Shown here: positions 48,365-57,784 of the stretch, piece by piece
Position numbering within the stretch: position 1 is the stretch's first letter
Layout: each line of letters opens with the position of its first letter
IMG/VR virus record: IMGVR_UViG_3300038825_000529
Coordinates: 1-64,000 of that record
Reading direction: 5' to 3' (one strand)
Source: a virus
Length of the DNA: 64,000 nt
Made by a program: the position numbers and the translations under genes
The notes under the pieces: generated by a model
Seen by the model: only the letters and a program-made list of their open reading frames with translations
What the model was told of the DNA's origin: nothing
Database searches by the model: none

Positions 48365-49891
48365 ATGACATCTAACGCAGATAAGTTAGCAGCTTTACGA
48401 GAAATAGATGTTTCTCATTTAACTAAAGCAGAAGCTAAAGAATTTACGATTCTTTTAGAAGAACTAGAAAAACGTGAATTTCAAGAAAAAGCCACAAGCA
48501 CCTTTATGGATTTTGTTAAATCTATATGGCAAGAATTTATTAACGGTGATCATCACGTTAAAATGGCAAAAGCTTTTGACGATATTGCTACAGGTAAACT
48601 TAAACGTTTAATTATTAATATGCCGCCTAGACATACAAAGTCTGAGTTTGCATCACATTTGTTCCCTGCGTACTTATTAGGTAAAAATCCTAAATTAAAA
48701 ATTATAGAAGCAACCCATACCGCTGACCTTGCGGTTAACTTCGGACGTAAAGTTAGGGATTTAATTGACGGAGAAGAATACGCGGCTTTATTTCCTGAAA
48801 CTGAACTAAAAGCAGATAGTCGTTCTGCAGGTAAATGGTTAACAAATAAAGGCGGTGAATATTACGCAGCAGGTATTGGTGGTGCATTAGCAGGAAGGGG
48901 TGCGGATTTGTTTATTATTGACGATCCACATTCGGAACAAGACGCTATGTCCGATAAAGCGATGGACGAGGCTTACGAATGGTTTATGGCAGGTCCACGA
49001 CAAAGGTTACAACCTGGAGGTGCAATCGTTATTGTGATGACCCGTTGGAATAAAAAAGATCTTACAGGGCGGTTAGTTAAGAAAATGGCACAAGATCCTG
49101 GAGCAGACCAATGGGAGGTTATTGAGTTTCCTGCAATATTACCAAGCGGTAAACCTTTATGGAATAATTTTTGGAAATTAGAAGAACTCGAAAGTATAAA
49201 AGCATCAGTTAGTCCAGGAAAATGGGCGGCTCAATATATGCAACGACCTACAGGTGAAGGTATTTCAATTATACCGAAAGATTGGTTTATGATTTGGGAC
49301 GAAGAAAAACCACCTAAATGCGATTATCTAATACAAAGTTTTGATACAGCGTTTTTAAAATCAGAAAGAGCTGACTATACTGCTATAACAACGTGGGGTG
49401 TATTTTATCCTGAAGGTAAAATAGGCGAAGAACACTATCACGGGGATGAAGCTCATTTAATTTTGATTGATTGTATAAAAGAACGTTACGATTTTCCTGA
49501 ATTAAAAGCCGAAGCTTTACGTTTGTATGAATATTGGCAACCTGATACAATTATTATTGAAGCAAAAGCTAGTGGTTTGCCATTAGTACAAGAATTACGT
49601 AGAATCGGTATTCCTGTAAATACTTTTTCTCCTGGAAAAGGGCAAGATAAAATAGCTAGACTAAATTCTGTGTCTCCTATTTTTCAAGATGGACGTGTTT
49701 GGATTCCAGATAACCGTTGGGGCGAAGAACTTATGGATGAAGTTTCTGATTTCCCGAACGGTGAGAACGATGACTTAGTAGACGCAACGACTTTAGCGTT
49801 AGCTAGGTTCAGGGAAGGCGGGTTTTTGACACTTTCGAGTGATTATTTTGAAGAGGAAGAACCCTATCAAGGCGAAAGGGTTTATTATTGA
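48365..49891 (+). CDS. terL: Terminase large subunit
   Basis: 508 residues. The ATPase has a Walker A-type MPPRHTKS (86-93) and Walker B IIDDPHSE (184-191), followed by VMTRWNKKDLTGRL. The nuclease domain shows IQSFDTAF, ADYTAITTWG and NDDLVDATTLAL with metal-binding Asp residues. It translocates and cuts DNA into the prohead through the portal. It begins at the base after the previous stop. Confidence 0.95.
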   Translation: MTSNADKLAALREIDVSHLTKAEAKEFTILLEELEKREFQEKATSTFMDFVKSIWQEFINGDHHVKMAKAFDDIATGKLKRLIINMPPRHTKSEFASHLFPAYLLGKNPKLKIIEATHTADLAVNFGRKVRDLIDGEEYAALFPETELKADSRSAGKWLTNKGGEYYAAGIGGALAGRGADLFIIDDPHSEQDAMSDKAMDEAYEWFMAGPRQRLQPGGAIVIVMTRWNKKDLTGRLVKKMAQDPGADQWEVIEFPAILPSGKPLWNNFWKLEELESIKASVSPGKWAAQYMQRPTGEGISIIPKDWFMIWDEEKPPKCDYLIQSFDTAFLKSERADYTAITTWGVFYPEGKIGEEHYHGDEAHLILIDCIKERYDFPELKAEALRLYEYWQPDTIIIEAKASGLPLVQELRRIGIPVNTFSPGKGQDKIARLNSVSPIFQDGRVWIPDNRWGEELMDEVSDFPNGENDDLVDATTLALARFREGGFLTLSSDYFEEEEPYQGERVYY

Positions 49892-49909
49892 GGAAAATCA
49901 TACTATGAT
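49881..49909 (+). promoter_or_regulatory. Possible portal promoter (leaderless type)
   Basis: TTTATT (49881-49886), 17 bases, TATGAT (49904-49909). ATG 49918 follows after 8 bases, and no ribosome site is visible near it. Confidence 0.4.
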
Positions 49910-49917
49910 GTATTACC

Positions 49918-52347
49918 ATGGCTATTGAAAAACAACCAATTCCTATGCGTTCTCGTTCTGAAGACCCAATCGAACTAGAATTAGTACAGCAACCCGACGA
50001 AGAAACTGAGCTTTTCGTTCAGCCTGATGGTTCTATTGTGCGTGGCAGCGACATGGAAGAAGAAACACCGTCTAAGTTTGGCGAAAACTTAGCAGAAGTT
50101 TTAGACGACCGTGAATTAAACACTATTGCCGCAGAATTAGTTTCATCTTACGAAGAAGATTTAGATTCTAGAGATGATTGGTTTCAAACATACAGCGAAG
50201 GTTTAGAATTATTAGGCATTAGTTCTGATTCTAGGTCACAACCTTTCGTTGGAGCTTCAGGAGTACATCATCCGATCCTTGCTGAAGCAGTAACACAGTT
50301 CCAAGCACAAGCTTATAAAGAAATGTTACCCGCAGGTGGACCTGTAGATACAGAAGTTTTAGGAATTACCGATAATGCTAAGATGGAAAAGGCAAATCGT
50401 GTAAAAAACTTCATGAATTACCAAATTACGTACAAAATGGAAGAATATGACCCAGAAATGGATCAATTACTCTTTTATTTACCGCTTTCTGGCTCCGCTT
50501 TCAAAAAAGTTTACTACGATCCTGCTTTAGGACGTGCGGTTGCACGTTTTGTTAAGTCAGAGCACCTTGTTGTTCCGTATTACGCAGTAGATTTACTTAC
50601 CGCACCAAGAATTACCCATGTAATTCATATGAACGAGAACGAATTACGTAAATTACAAATTTCTGGGTTCTATAAAGACACCGATATGATGTCTCCGACC
50701 AGTAATCCTGATTTAACGGAAGTAGATGATAAAATTGACGAACTTCAAGGGTTAACTAGAACAATAAGCGACGAAGAATTTACGTTATTAGAAATGCACG
50801 TTAATTTAGACCTCGAAGGCTTCGAAGATGTAGACGCTAACGGTGAAGAAACAGGATTAGCATTACCCTATATCGTTACTATTTGTAAAGATAATAATAA
50901 AGTATTAGCGATTAGACCTAACTATGATCAAAACGATCCTATGCGTAAAAAAGTTGAATATTTTACTCATTATAAGTTTCTTCCAGGATTAGGTTTTTAT
51001 GGTTTTGGTTTAATTCATATGATGGGTGGATTAACTAAATCAGTTACTTCTATTTTACGTCAGTTGATTGATGCAGGTACGCTTTCTAATTTACCCGCAG
51101 GATTTAAATCAAGAGGACTAAATATTCAGCGTCATGATGATCCGTTACAACCTGGAGAGTGGCGTGATGTCGATGCTCCTGGAGGTCGATTACAAGACGC
51201 GTTTTTACCACTGCCTTATAAAGAACCAAGCGGTACATTAGCCACCTTACTAGGTGCTTTAGTTGATTCAGGTAAAAGATTTGCAGCAACCGTAGAAAAT
51301 CCGACAGGCGACGGTAATTCCGAAGCTCCTGTAGGCACAACCGTAGCATTAATGGAAAAAGGACAACGAGTAATGTCCGCAATCCATAAAAGATTACATT
51401 ATGCACAAAGATGTGAGTTTAAAATACTAAAAAGAGTATTTGGTGAGTTTTTACCACCTGAATACCCTTATCAAGTACAAGGTGCTTCCGAAAACGTATT
51501 TAAACAGGATTTTGATGGTTCTGTAGACGTTATACCAGTTTCTGACCCTAATATCTTTAGTATGACACAAAGAATTACATTAGCTCAGACACAATTACAA
51601 ATGGCACAAGCCGCACCTGAATTACACGACTTACGTGAGTCGTATAAGAAAATGTATATCGCATTAAACATAAAAGATATTGATGCACTCCTTCCACCTG
51701 AACAAGAAGTACCTGCACGTGATCCTATTAGTGAACAACAAGCAGTTTTAACAGGAACACCGATTAGAGCTTACGAGTTTCAAAACCACGAAGCTTATAT
51801 AGCAGCACATAGTGCGTTTATGCAAAATCCTATGGTCCAACAAAATCCAGTAGCTTCACAAGCAATCGGTGCAAATATACAAGAACACCAAGCGATGTTA
51901 TATAAATTACAAATAGAACAAGCGATGGGACAACCGTTACCAGAAATACAAGCAGGACAAATGCCGCCTGAAATGATGAATGAGATTGCATTAATGGCAC
52001 AAGCAGCAACACAACAAGTTACAGGTCAAGCACAAGCGATGGCAGCAGCAATGCAAACACCAGATCCACAAAGACAGATGTTCGAACAACAACTACAACT
52101 TGAAAGAGAACAGTTGATGCAAAAAGAAGGCGACGATCAAAGAGATGCACAACTAGCCGCAATGAAAGCTGAATTAGACGCACAAATTAAACGTGAGAAG
52201 ATCGAAGCTGATTTACGTGTACAAGATACTAAAGCCGCAATAGAATTGCAAGAACTAGAGCAAAGAGCTAAAGTTGATGCAGAAAAGAACTATACGGAAT
52301 TAGTTAAAACAGTTCGAGAAACTCGAAAACAAAACGGAGAAAAATAA
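49918..52347 (+). CDS. Portal protein
   Basis: 809 residues, a size typical of SU10/P22-like portals. ASGVHHPILAEAVTQFQAQA, then YKEMLPAGGPV, and the PLPYKEPSGTLATLLGALVD segment match the podovirus portal core. The C-terminal 200 residues are Gln/Met/Ala-rich and helical (QRQMFEQQLQLEREQLMQKE), forming a barrel or coiled coil. Builds the dodecameric gate for DNA entry and exit. It has no visible Shine-Dalgarno. Confidence 0.85.
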   Translation: MAIEKQPIPMRSRSEDPIELELVQQPDEETELFVQPDGSIVRGSDMEEETPSKFGENLAEVLDDRELNTIAAELVSSYEEDLDSRDDWFQTYSEGLELLGISSDSRSQPFVGASGVHHPILAEAVTQFQAQAYKEMLPAGGPVDTEVLGITDNAKMEKANRVKNFMNYQITYKMEEYDPEMDQLLFYLPLSGSAFKKVYYDPALGRAVARFVKSEHLVVPYYAVDLLTAPRITHVIHMNENELRKLQISGFYKDTDMMSPTSNPDLTEVDDKIDELQGLTRTISDEEFTLLEMHVNLDLEGFEDVDANGEETGLALPYIVTICKDNNKVLAIRPNYDQNDPMRKKVEYFTHYKFLPGLGFYGFGLIHMMGGLTKSVTSILRQLIDAGTLSNLPAGFKSRGLNIQRHDDPLQPGEWRDVDAPGGRLQDAFLPLPYKEPSGTLATLLGALVDSGKRFAATVENPTGDGNSEAPVGTTVALMEKGQRVMSAIHKRLHYAQRCEFKILKRVFGEFLPPEYPYQVQGASENVFKQDFDGSVDVIPVSDPNIFSMTQRITLAQTQLQMAQAAPELHDLRESYKKMYIALNIKDIDALLPPEQEVPARDPISEQQAVLTGTPIRAYEFQNHEAYIAAHSAFMQNPMVQQNPVASQAIGANIQEHQAMLYKLQIEQAMGQPLPEIQAGQMPPEMMNEIALMAQAATQQVTGQAQAMAAAMQTPDPQRQMFEQQLQLEREQLMQKEGDDQRDAQLAAMKAELDAQIKREKIEADLRVQDTKAAIELQELEQRAKVDAEKNYTELVKTVRETRKQNGEK

Positions 52348-52550
52348 TGAGAGATTATTACGATAACGATAAATATCCTTCACCGTCACCTAAGAAAACA
52401 AAGGCGTCTCCTAGTTTTCCTAGCGTAGAGGATACAACAAAAACACAATCTGTTCAAGCAGGTGAATGCTTAGACAAACCTGAAGAAGCTAAAGTAAAAG
52501 CGGCTTATGGACAGACAAAAGGACTTCTTTGGTATCGTTCTATTAAATAA
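52347..52550 (+). CDS. Small hypothetical protein
   Basis: 67 residues (MRDYYDNDKYPSPSPKKTKA), disordered N-terminal half and a Lys/Ala-rich C-terminus. Coupled to the portal stop (TAATG). Not recognised. Confidence 0.6.
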   Translation: MRDYYDNDKYPSPSPKKTKASPSFPSVEDTTKTQSVQAGECLDKPEEAKVKAAYGQTKGLLWYRSIK

Positions 52551-52553
52551 TTA

Positions 52554-52751
52554 ATGGACTATATCTTAGCAACGGAGCATTTGCTTCGTAAATTTCGTGA
52601 GAGGAAAGAAGCTCTCATGCAAACATTGGCTTCTGGAAGTATTGAGAATTTTGAGCAATACCAAAGGATAGTCGGTGAAATAGCAGGTTTGAGTTTCTGT
52701 GAACAGGAAATTCAAACTTTACATTCTAATATGGAGGATGCAAATGACTAA
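52554..52751 (+). CDS. Small helical protein
   Basis: 65 residues, one long helix (LATEHLLRKFRERKEALMQT; FCEQEIQTLHSNMED). Resembles small proteins between portal and scaffold in related phages. Overlaps the co-chaperonin gene by eight bases. Confidence 0.55.
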   Translation: MDYILATEHLLRKFRERKEALMQTLASGSIENFEQYQRIVGEIAGLSFCEQEIQTLHSNMEDAND

Positions 52752-53196
52752 TGAAGTCGAAAACACAACTGTTCCAGATAGGGTAGATAATTTCGGTAGT
52801 AATGGTGCGGCTAAAGCAGAATTAGCTTCAGAGCCAACAATTACTCCTGATAATGTAGACTCTCATGCAAGTTCGTTACCCCGTCCAACTGGGTATCGAA
52901 TTTTAATATTACCTTTTAGCCCCAAAGCGGTAACTAAAGGTGGAATACATATAGCAAAACAAACGGTCGATAAGGAAAGGTTAGCGACTGTTGTAGGGTA
53001 CGTAGTTTCTCTAGGACCTGATGCTTATAGTGATCCACATAAGTTTCCAGAAGGAGCTTGGTGTAAAGAAGGTGATTGGGTTATCTTCGGTCGATATGCG
53101 GGAGCTCGTTTTCAAATAGAAGGTGGCGATATGCGTCTTTTAAATGATGACGAAATTTTAGCTTGTATCGATGACCCAGAAGCAATTTTATCATAA
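52744..53196 (+). CDS. GroES-like co-chaperonin
   Basis: 150 residues from ATG 52744; the open extension to 52699 lies in the previous gene. RPTGYRILILPFSPKAVTKG at about 47-66, GYVVSLGPDAY and KEGDWVIFGRYAGARF follow the Cpn10 beta-barrel. The mobile-loop region (VTKGGIHIAKQTVDK) could engage host GroEL. Placed between portal and scaffold, it probably helps fold the capsid protein, as T4 gp31 does. An extra 45-residue acidic N-terminus is unusual. Confidence 0.85.
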   Translation: MTNEVENTTVPDRVDNFGSNGAAKAELASEPTITPDNVDSHASSLPRPTGYRILILPFSPKAVTKGGIHIAKQTVDKERLATVVGYVVSLGPDAYSDPHKFPEGAWCKEGDWVIFGRYAGARFQIEGGDMRLLNDDEILACIDDPEAILS

Positions 53197-53214
53197 CAAA
53201 CTTGAGGAGGACTC

Positions 53215-54102
53215 ATGCAAAATAACGAAGCCGAAAAAATAGAATTAGAATTACCTGAAGGGGAAGTCGATATACACGCAGCAGACGTAGACGATTCGAT
53301 TAAAGACGAAGTCGTCGAAGAAGCTCCTGTAGAAGAAGTAAAAGATGAATTAGATACTATTTCTGATTCAGTGCAAAAGCGTATCGATAAGTTAACTTAT
53401 AAGATGCGAGAAGCCGAAAGACAGCGGGATGAAGCTGTTAATTACGCTCAAAGTGTTAATCAAACAGCAACTAGTTTAAAAGAGAAATTAAAAAACTCTG
53501 ACACTTCCCTTTTCAAAGAGTACGATAACAGGGTACAATCTGAAATTGAAGGAGCAAAGAGACTTTTAAAAGATGCACAAGAAGCAGGAGATAGTGAAGC
53601 AGTGGTTGAAGCAACTACGATTCTTTCTCGTGCTACCGCTGAAGCAGAAAATCTTAAAAGACTACAAGCTCAACAACAAGTTAGGGAAAAGGCAAAACCA
53701 GAAGAAGTTCCAGTTGAGCCTTATCAACCGACTTTACAGCCAGAACAAGCTCCAGGACCAGATCCTAAAGCTGAAGCATGGGCTGAAAAGAATGAATGGT
53801 TTGGAGATGACCAAGCAATGACATTTGCAGCATTTGGAATACATAAAGAATTAGTAGAAGAAGGCGTTGATCCGACTTCTGATAAGTACTATGCCGAAGT
53901 TGATAAACGTATGGCTGAAAATTTCCCACACAAGTTTTCTAACGAGCAACCTGCCCCCGTGCAACAGGTCGCTGCTTCTAGCCGAGGGGCTAGTGGTAAA
54001 AAATCATCACGCAAAATTAAGTTGACACCTAGTCAAGTAGCAATAGCTAAAAGACTAAATGTGCCACTAGAAGAATATGCTAGACATATCGAAGGAGTAT
54101 AA
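53215..54102 (+). CDS. Capsid scaffolding protein
   Basis: 295 residues. Very acidic N-terminus. Coiled-coil core (RIDKLTYKMREAERQRDEAV). Pro/Glu-rich linker. Basic C-terminal helix (GKKSSRKIKLTPSQVAIAKR) that would contact the capsid protein. The composition and its place before the major capsid gene are typical of podovirus scaffolds. GAGGAGG before the ATG. Confidence 0.75.
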   Translation: MQNNEAEKIELELPEGEVDIHAADVDDSIKDEVVEEAPVEEVKDELDTISDSVQKRIDKLTYKMREAERQRDEAVNYAQSVNQTATSLKEKLKNSDTSLFKEYDNRVQSEIEGAKRLLKDAQEAGDSEAVVEATTILSRATAEAENLKRLQAQQQVREKAKPEEVPVEPYQPTLQPEQAPGPDPKAEAWAEKNEWFGDDQAMTFAAFGIHKELVEEGVDPTSDKYYAEVDKRMAENFPHKFSNEQPAPVQQVAASSRGASGKKSSRKIKLTPSQVAIAKRLNVPLEEYARHIEGV

Positions 54103-54103
54103 A

Positions 54104-54598
54104 ATGACCGAAGAAAATAAAACAGAAGTCAATACTGATCGTAACTCACGATCTGCAGAGACACGAGCCTCTCAAACTCGCAGAAAGCCTTGGGCTCCCC
54201 CGTCTATGTTAGACGCACCCGAAGCTCCTCCTGGATATCAATTTAGGTGGATTCGTGAAGCTACTCGAGGAATCGATGATAAATCTAATATGTCTAAACG
54301 TATTAGAGAGGGATATGAACCTGTGAGAGCAGAAGACTATCCTGATTTCGAAGCTCCTACTATTGAAAACGGTAGCAACACTGGAGTAATTGGAGTCGGA
54401 GGATTAATACTTGCTAAAGTTCCAGTCGAAACCGCAGCAGAGCGTAATGCTTATTTTAAAGATCAAGCAGATACCGCGATGCAAGGTGTAGATCAAAACT
54501 TTATGCGAGAAAGTGATGCTAGAATGCCTATTAAAGATAGTGATATCCAAAGGACTTCTAAAGTCGCCTTCGGTAGTAAACCTACCGATGCAAAGTAA
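54104..54598 (+). CDS. Head-operon protein
   Basis: 164 residues from ATG 54104 (GAAGGAGTATAA upstream). Basic, disordered start. PPGYQFRWIREATRGIDDKS and RIREGYEPVRAEDYPDFEAP recur in capsid-neighbour proteins of marine phages. Probably a minor head or assembly protein. Confidence 0.6.
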   Translation: MTEENKTEVNTDRNSRSAETRASQTRRKPWAPPSMLDAPEAPPGYQFRWIREATRGIDDKSNMSKRIREGYEPVRAEDYPDFEAPTIENGSNTGVIGVGGLILAKVPVETAAERNAYFKDQADTAMQGVDQNFMRESDARMPIKDSDIQRTSKVAFGSKPTDAK

Positions 54599-54635
54599 TT
54601 AATAATAACAATGTATATAGACAAAGGAGAAAACA

Positions 54636-55175
54636 ATGGCTAATACAAATAAACCAGATGGTTTTACTCCCGCATATCATATGTACGGAGGTGTTATTCG
54701 CCCTGCTAAAATGAGAATCGCAAGTGCAACTAACGCATCAATCTTTTCAGGTGATGTTGTTAATTTATCTAGTGGTTATGTCATCCAAGGCACAGCGACA
54801 GGCACACCCGTAGGTGTATTTTACGGAGTATACTATACAGCTACTGACGGCACCCCAACTTTCTCGAAAGTTTGGACTGCTGACACAGCTACCCAAGGCG
54901 GAGCAGATGCAGAAGCTCTCGTTTATAACGATCCTGGAATCGTTTACGAGGCTCAATTTACAGCTGGAACACCAGCAGTAAGTTTTATCGGCTCTAAATA
55001 TACTCTTTCTACGACTGCAGGTTCAACATTGAACGGTAGATCAAAGGAAGGGGCAACCGCAACAACCTCAAGTGGTGTAGCGTTATGTGTAGGATTCGCC
55101 TCGCAACCAAGCAACGAAATCGGTGCTTATGCGAGAGGGTTATTCACATTCCCTACTAACACTTTTGCTGTTTAA
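54636..55175 (+). CDS. Probable capsid decoration protein (DUF2190-like)
   Basis: 179 residues, beta-rich and Gly/Thr-rich (SIFSGDVVNLSSGYVIQGTA; GVFYGVYYTATDG). The size and position immediately before the major capsid gene suit a head decoration or stabilising protein. ACAAAGGAGAAAAC gives a strong ribosome site, consistent with high expression. Confidence 0.6.
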   Translation: MANTNKPDGFTPAYHMYGGVIRPAKMRIASATNASIFSGDVVNLSSGYVIQGTATGTPVGVFYGVYYTATDGTPTFSKVWTADTATQGGADAEALVYNDPGIVYEAQFTAGTPAVSFIGSKYTLSTTAGSTLNGRSKEGATATTSSGVALCVGFASQPSNEIGAYARGLFTFPTNTFAV

Positions 55176-55192
55176 TTCTAAGGAGATAAATA

Positions 55193-56101
55193 ATGGCGAT
55201 TAACAGAGCACAACTAGTCAAAGAACTAGTTCCTGGACTCCATGCTCTCTTTGGATTAGAGTATGAGAGATATAATAACGAACACGAAGACATCTTCGAT
55301 ACTGAGAACTCCGAAAGGGCTTTTGAGGAAGAAGTAATGTTAAGTGGATTTGGTGAAGCACCGACTAAAGGAGAAGGAGCCGCAGTCATTTATGACACAG
55401 CTCAAGAATCCTGGACATCTCGTTTCACGCATGAAACTATCGCACTAGCGTTTGCGTTAACAGAAGAAGCAATCGAAGATAACCTCTACGACACACTTTC
55501 TTCACGTTACACAAGAGCACTAGCACGTTCGATGCAACAAACAAAGCAAGTTAAAGCAGCTAATGTTTTAAACAATGCTTTTAGTTCATCTTACGTTGGC
55601 GGTGATGGAAAAGAGCTTTGTGCTACAGACCATCCAACTGTTGCGAACGTTGATTTAAGTAATGAGCTGTCTACAGCTGCTGACCTTAATGAAACTTCTC
55701 TAGAGCAATCATTGATTGATATCGCTGGGTTTAAGGATGAAAGAAACCTTAAAGTAAATGCACAAGCAAGGAAATTAATTATTCCACCTGCTTTGCAATT
55801 CGTAGCGGATAGATTGATGGAAACTCCAGGAAGAGTTGGTACTTCAGATAACGATATTAATGCAATTAGAAATATGGGAATGGTCTCAGAAGGCTACGTT
55901 GTAAATCATTATCTAACAGATACTGACGCTTTCTTCATCAAAACTGATGTTCCTAACGGGTTAAAACACTTTGTTAGAACTCCTGTATCTACTAGTATGG
56001 AAGGCGACTTCGAAACTGGTAACGTAAGATACAAGGCGAGAGAACGTTACAGCTTTGGTTGGAGTGACTGGAGAGGTATCTTCGGTTCACCAGGAGCCTA
56101 A
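55193..56101 (+). CDS. Major capsid protein (Mu gpT-like, HK97 fold)
   Basis: 302 residues. LKVNAQARKLIIPPALQFVA, RLMETPGR and the GNVRYKARERYSFGWSDWRG end match the Mu-like head subunit gpT family, with ELVPGLHALFGLEYERYNNE at the N-terminus. These adopt the HK97 fold. It follows scaffold and decoration genes and has TAAGGAG upstream. A strong terminator follows at 56122, as expected for the most abundant late product. Confidence 0.9.
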   Translation: MAINRAQLVKELVPGLHALFGLEYERYNNEHEDIFDTENSERAFEEEVMLSGFGEAPTKGEGAAVIYDTAQESWTSRFTHETIALAFALTEEAIEDNLYDTLSSRYTRALARSMQQTKQVKAANVLNNAFSSSYVGGDGKELCATDHPTVANVDLSNELSTAADLNETSLEQSLIDIAGFKDERNLKVNAQARKLIIPPALQFVADRLMETPGRVGTSDNDINAIRNMGMVSEGYVVNHYLTDTDAFFIKTDVPNGLKHFVRTPVSTSMEGDFETGNVRYKARERYSFGWSDWRGIFGSPGA

Positions 56102-56121
56102 TTCATTAACGTGAATTCATT

Positions 56122-56151
56122 AAAGGGGAACTTCGGTTCCCCTTTTCTTTT
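56122..56151 (+). terminator. Rho-independent terminator after the capsid gene
   Basis: Ten-base perfect stem AAAGGGGAAC/GTTCCCCTTT with TTCG loop, then TCTTTTT. Confidence 0.92.
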
Positions 56152-56163
56152 TGTAGGCATTCG

Positions 56164-56172
56164 TATACAATC
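56164..56172 (+). promoter_or_regulatory. Candidate late -10 element TATACAATC
   Basis: TATACAATCAAAAG occurs just after the capsid terminator and again as TATACAATCAAGAAAG at 60927 and TATAATCAAAG at 12061. No good -35 is visible. Together they may mark a late promoter class. Confidence 0.4.
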
Positions 56173-56257
56173 AAAAGACTAGGATATATTAACCTGTTCT
56201 ACAGACTGACCTAGCAGACAAGCCGAGACAGTAGAACTTATTTCCACGGAGGAAATT

Positions 56258-56764
56258 ATGGCAAAATCAACCTTTTCGGGTCCTGTACAATCATTGGCAG
56301 GATTTATATCAGCAGGTAACGCTAACGTTGTTAGTTTAACTGCAGACACATCCCTGACAGTGGCTGCCCACGCAGGAAAAATATTAACTTGTAACGACGC
56401 AGATGGTAAATTTACTTTACCTACTATCGTAGCTACTGCTCCAGGAAGAGACGATGATCCTAATCAAACAAATAATTTAGGTGCTTCATTCTTTTTCGTA
56501 GTAGAGACTGCTGCAACTGACATGGACATCTTAACAGATGGTACAGATAAGTTTGTAGGTGGGCTTTATACTGGTGTAACAGACGCAACAGGTAAAACTT
56601 TTATTTCTGGTGCATCTAACGATGTTATCACTATGAATGGTTCTACTAAAGGTGGACTTGCAGGTAGTATCGTTAAAGTAACTGCTATGGCAAGTGCTAA
56701 ATACGCAGTAGAGGGAATTATTTTAGGGTCAGGAACTTTAGTTACACCATTTGCTGACGCTTAA
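56258..56764 (+). CDS. Virion surface / head decoration-like protein
   Basis: 168 residues, beta-rich and Gly/Ala/Thr-rich (AHAGKILTCNDADGKFTLPT; LGASFFFVVETAATD). GGAGGAAATT upstream. Resembles small phage structural proteins of the head or tail surface. No enzyme motif. Confidence 0.6.
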   Translation: MAKSTFSGPVQSLAGFISAGNANVVSLTADTSLTVAAHAGKILTCNDADGKFTLPTIVATAPGRDDDPNQTNNLGASFFFVVETAATDMDILTDGTDKFVGGLYTGVTDATGKTFISGASNDVITMNGSTKGGLAGSIVKVTAMASAKYAVEGIILGSGTLVTPFADA

Positions 56765-56784
56765 TCTTAATATAGGAGATTAAT

Positions 56785-57111
56785 ATGAGTTCATCAGATG
56801 TAAAAGCGACCAAAGCTTTAACTTCAACAGGACAATTACAAGGATTTATTGGTTCTGGTGCAGGTACTGCTACTAATTTAGGTCCCATAAGAATTCAGTC
56901 TGTTCAAGCACAATCAAGTGCAGCAGACGGTTCTATAAAAATCTATGACGGAACGAGTGCAAGTGCAACTAAGTTACTTATTGAATTTAAGTTCGGTTCA
57001 GCAGCAAATGAGGCTTTTGACCATTATTTGCCAAATGACGGAGTAAAATTTAATACGGGGGCTTATGTTGTGTTGTCTAATTGCGACTTTTTTGTAGCAT
57101 ACTACAACTAA
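56785..57111 (+). CDS. Small structural protein
   Basis: 108 residues, Ser/Ala/Thr-rich beta pattern (IRIQSVQAQSSAADGSIKIY; NTGAYVVLSNCDFFVAYYN). Typical of small virion proteins between capsid and adaptors. TAGGAGATT upstream. Confidence 0.6.
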   Translation: MSSSDVKATKALTSTGQLQGFIGSGAGTATNLGPIRIQSVQAQSSAADGSIKIYDGTSASATKLLIEFKFGSAANEAFDHYLPNDGVKFNTGAYVVLSNCDFFVAYYN

Positions 57112-57112
57112 C

Positions 57113-57784
57113 ATGGCAACCTCGGGAACTCGTGCATTTAGTTTAGATGTAGCGACCGCAATCGAAGAGGCGTACGAACTTGCAGGATTAGAAGCTCGTA
57201 CGTCATACGATGCTGTTACAGCACGTCGTTCTATGAATATCATGTTTGCCGATTGGTCAAACAGAGGTATTCAAATGTGGGAAGTAGCCAAAGAGGAGCT
57301 AACTCTTACAGAAGGCACTAATGAGTATACGATTAACTCATACGATATCGATGTTTTAGACGCTTATGTAGAACGAACAGTTAATACTGTAGTTACTGAT
57401 TATCCTTTAGACAGAATAGATCGGAATGAGTATATAAGTATTCCTAACAAAGCTACTAAATCACGTTCTACAGAATTTTGGCTAGAACGTAAAAAGTCTC
57501 CTGTTATTCATCTTTATCCAACGCCCGAGAACTCAACGGACAAACTCATTTACTATGTCTGGCGTACGATAGAGGATGCTGCGGCTTCTACTAACGATGT
57601 AGATATACCTACACGGTTTATGCCTTGTTTAGTATCAGGACTAGCTTATTATTTGTGTATAAAGAAAAATGTTCAGAAACTTCCCGTGATCCAAGATTTA
57701 TATGAAAGAGATTTAGCTAACGCTTTACGTTATGATGAAGACCGTTCTAATATTAGACTGGTTCCTAAACAAGAGTATATCTAA
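57113..57784 (+). CDS. Head-tail adaptor / tail tubular A-type protein
   Basis: 223 residues. AIEEAYELAGLEARTSYDAV, RRSMNIMFADWSNRGIQMW and the VIHLYPTPENSTDKLIYYVW segment match P22 gp4/T7 gp11-type adaptor rings. The helical C-terminus (LYERDLANALRYDEDRSN) would contact the portal. Coupled to the next gene. Confidence 0.75.
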   Translation: MATSGTRAFSLDVATAIEEAYELAGLEARTSYDAVTARRSMNIMFADWSNRGIQMWEVAKEELTLTEGTNEYTINSYDIDVLDAYVERTVNTVVTDYPLDRIDRNEYISIPNKATKSRSTEFWLERKKSPVIHLYPTPENSTDKLIYYVWRTIEDAAASTNDVDIPTRFMPCLVSGLAYYLCIKKNVQKLPVIQDLYERDLANALRYDEDRSNIRLVPKQEYI

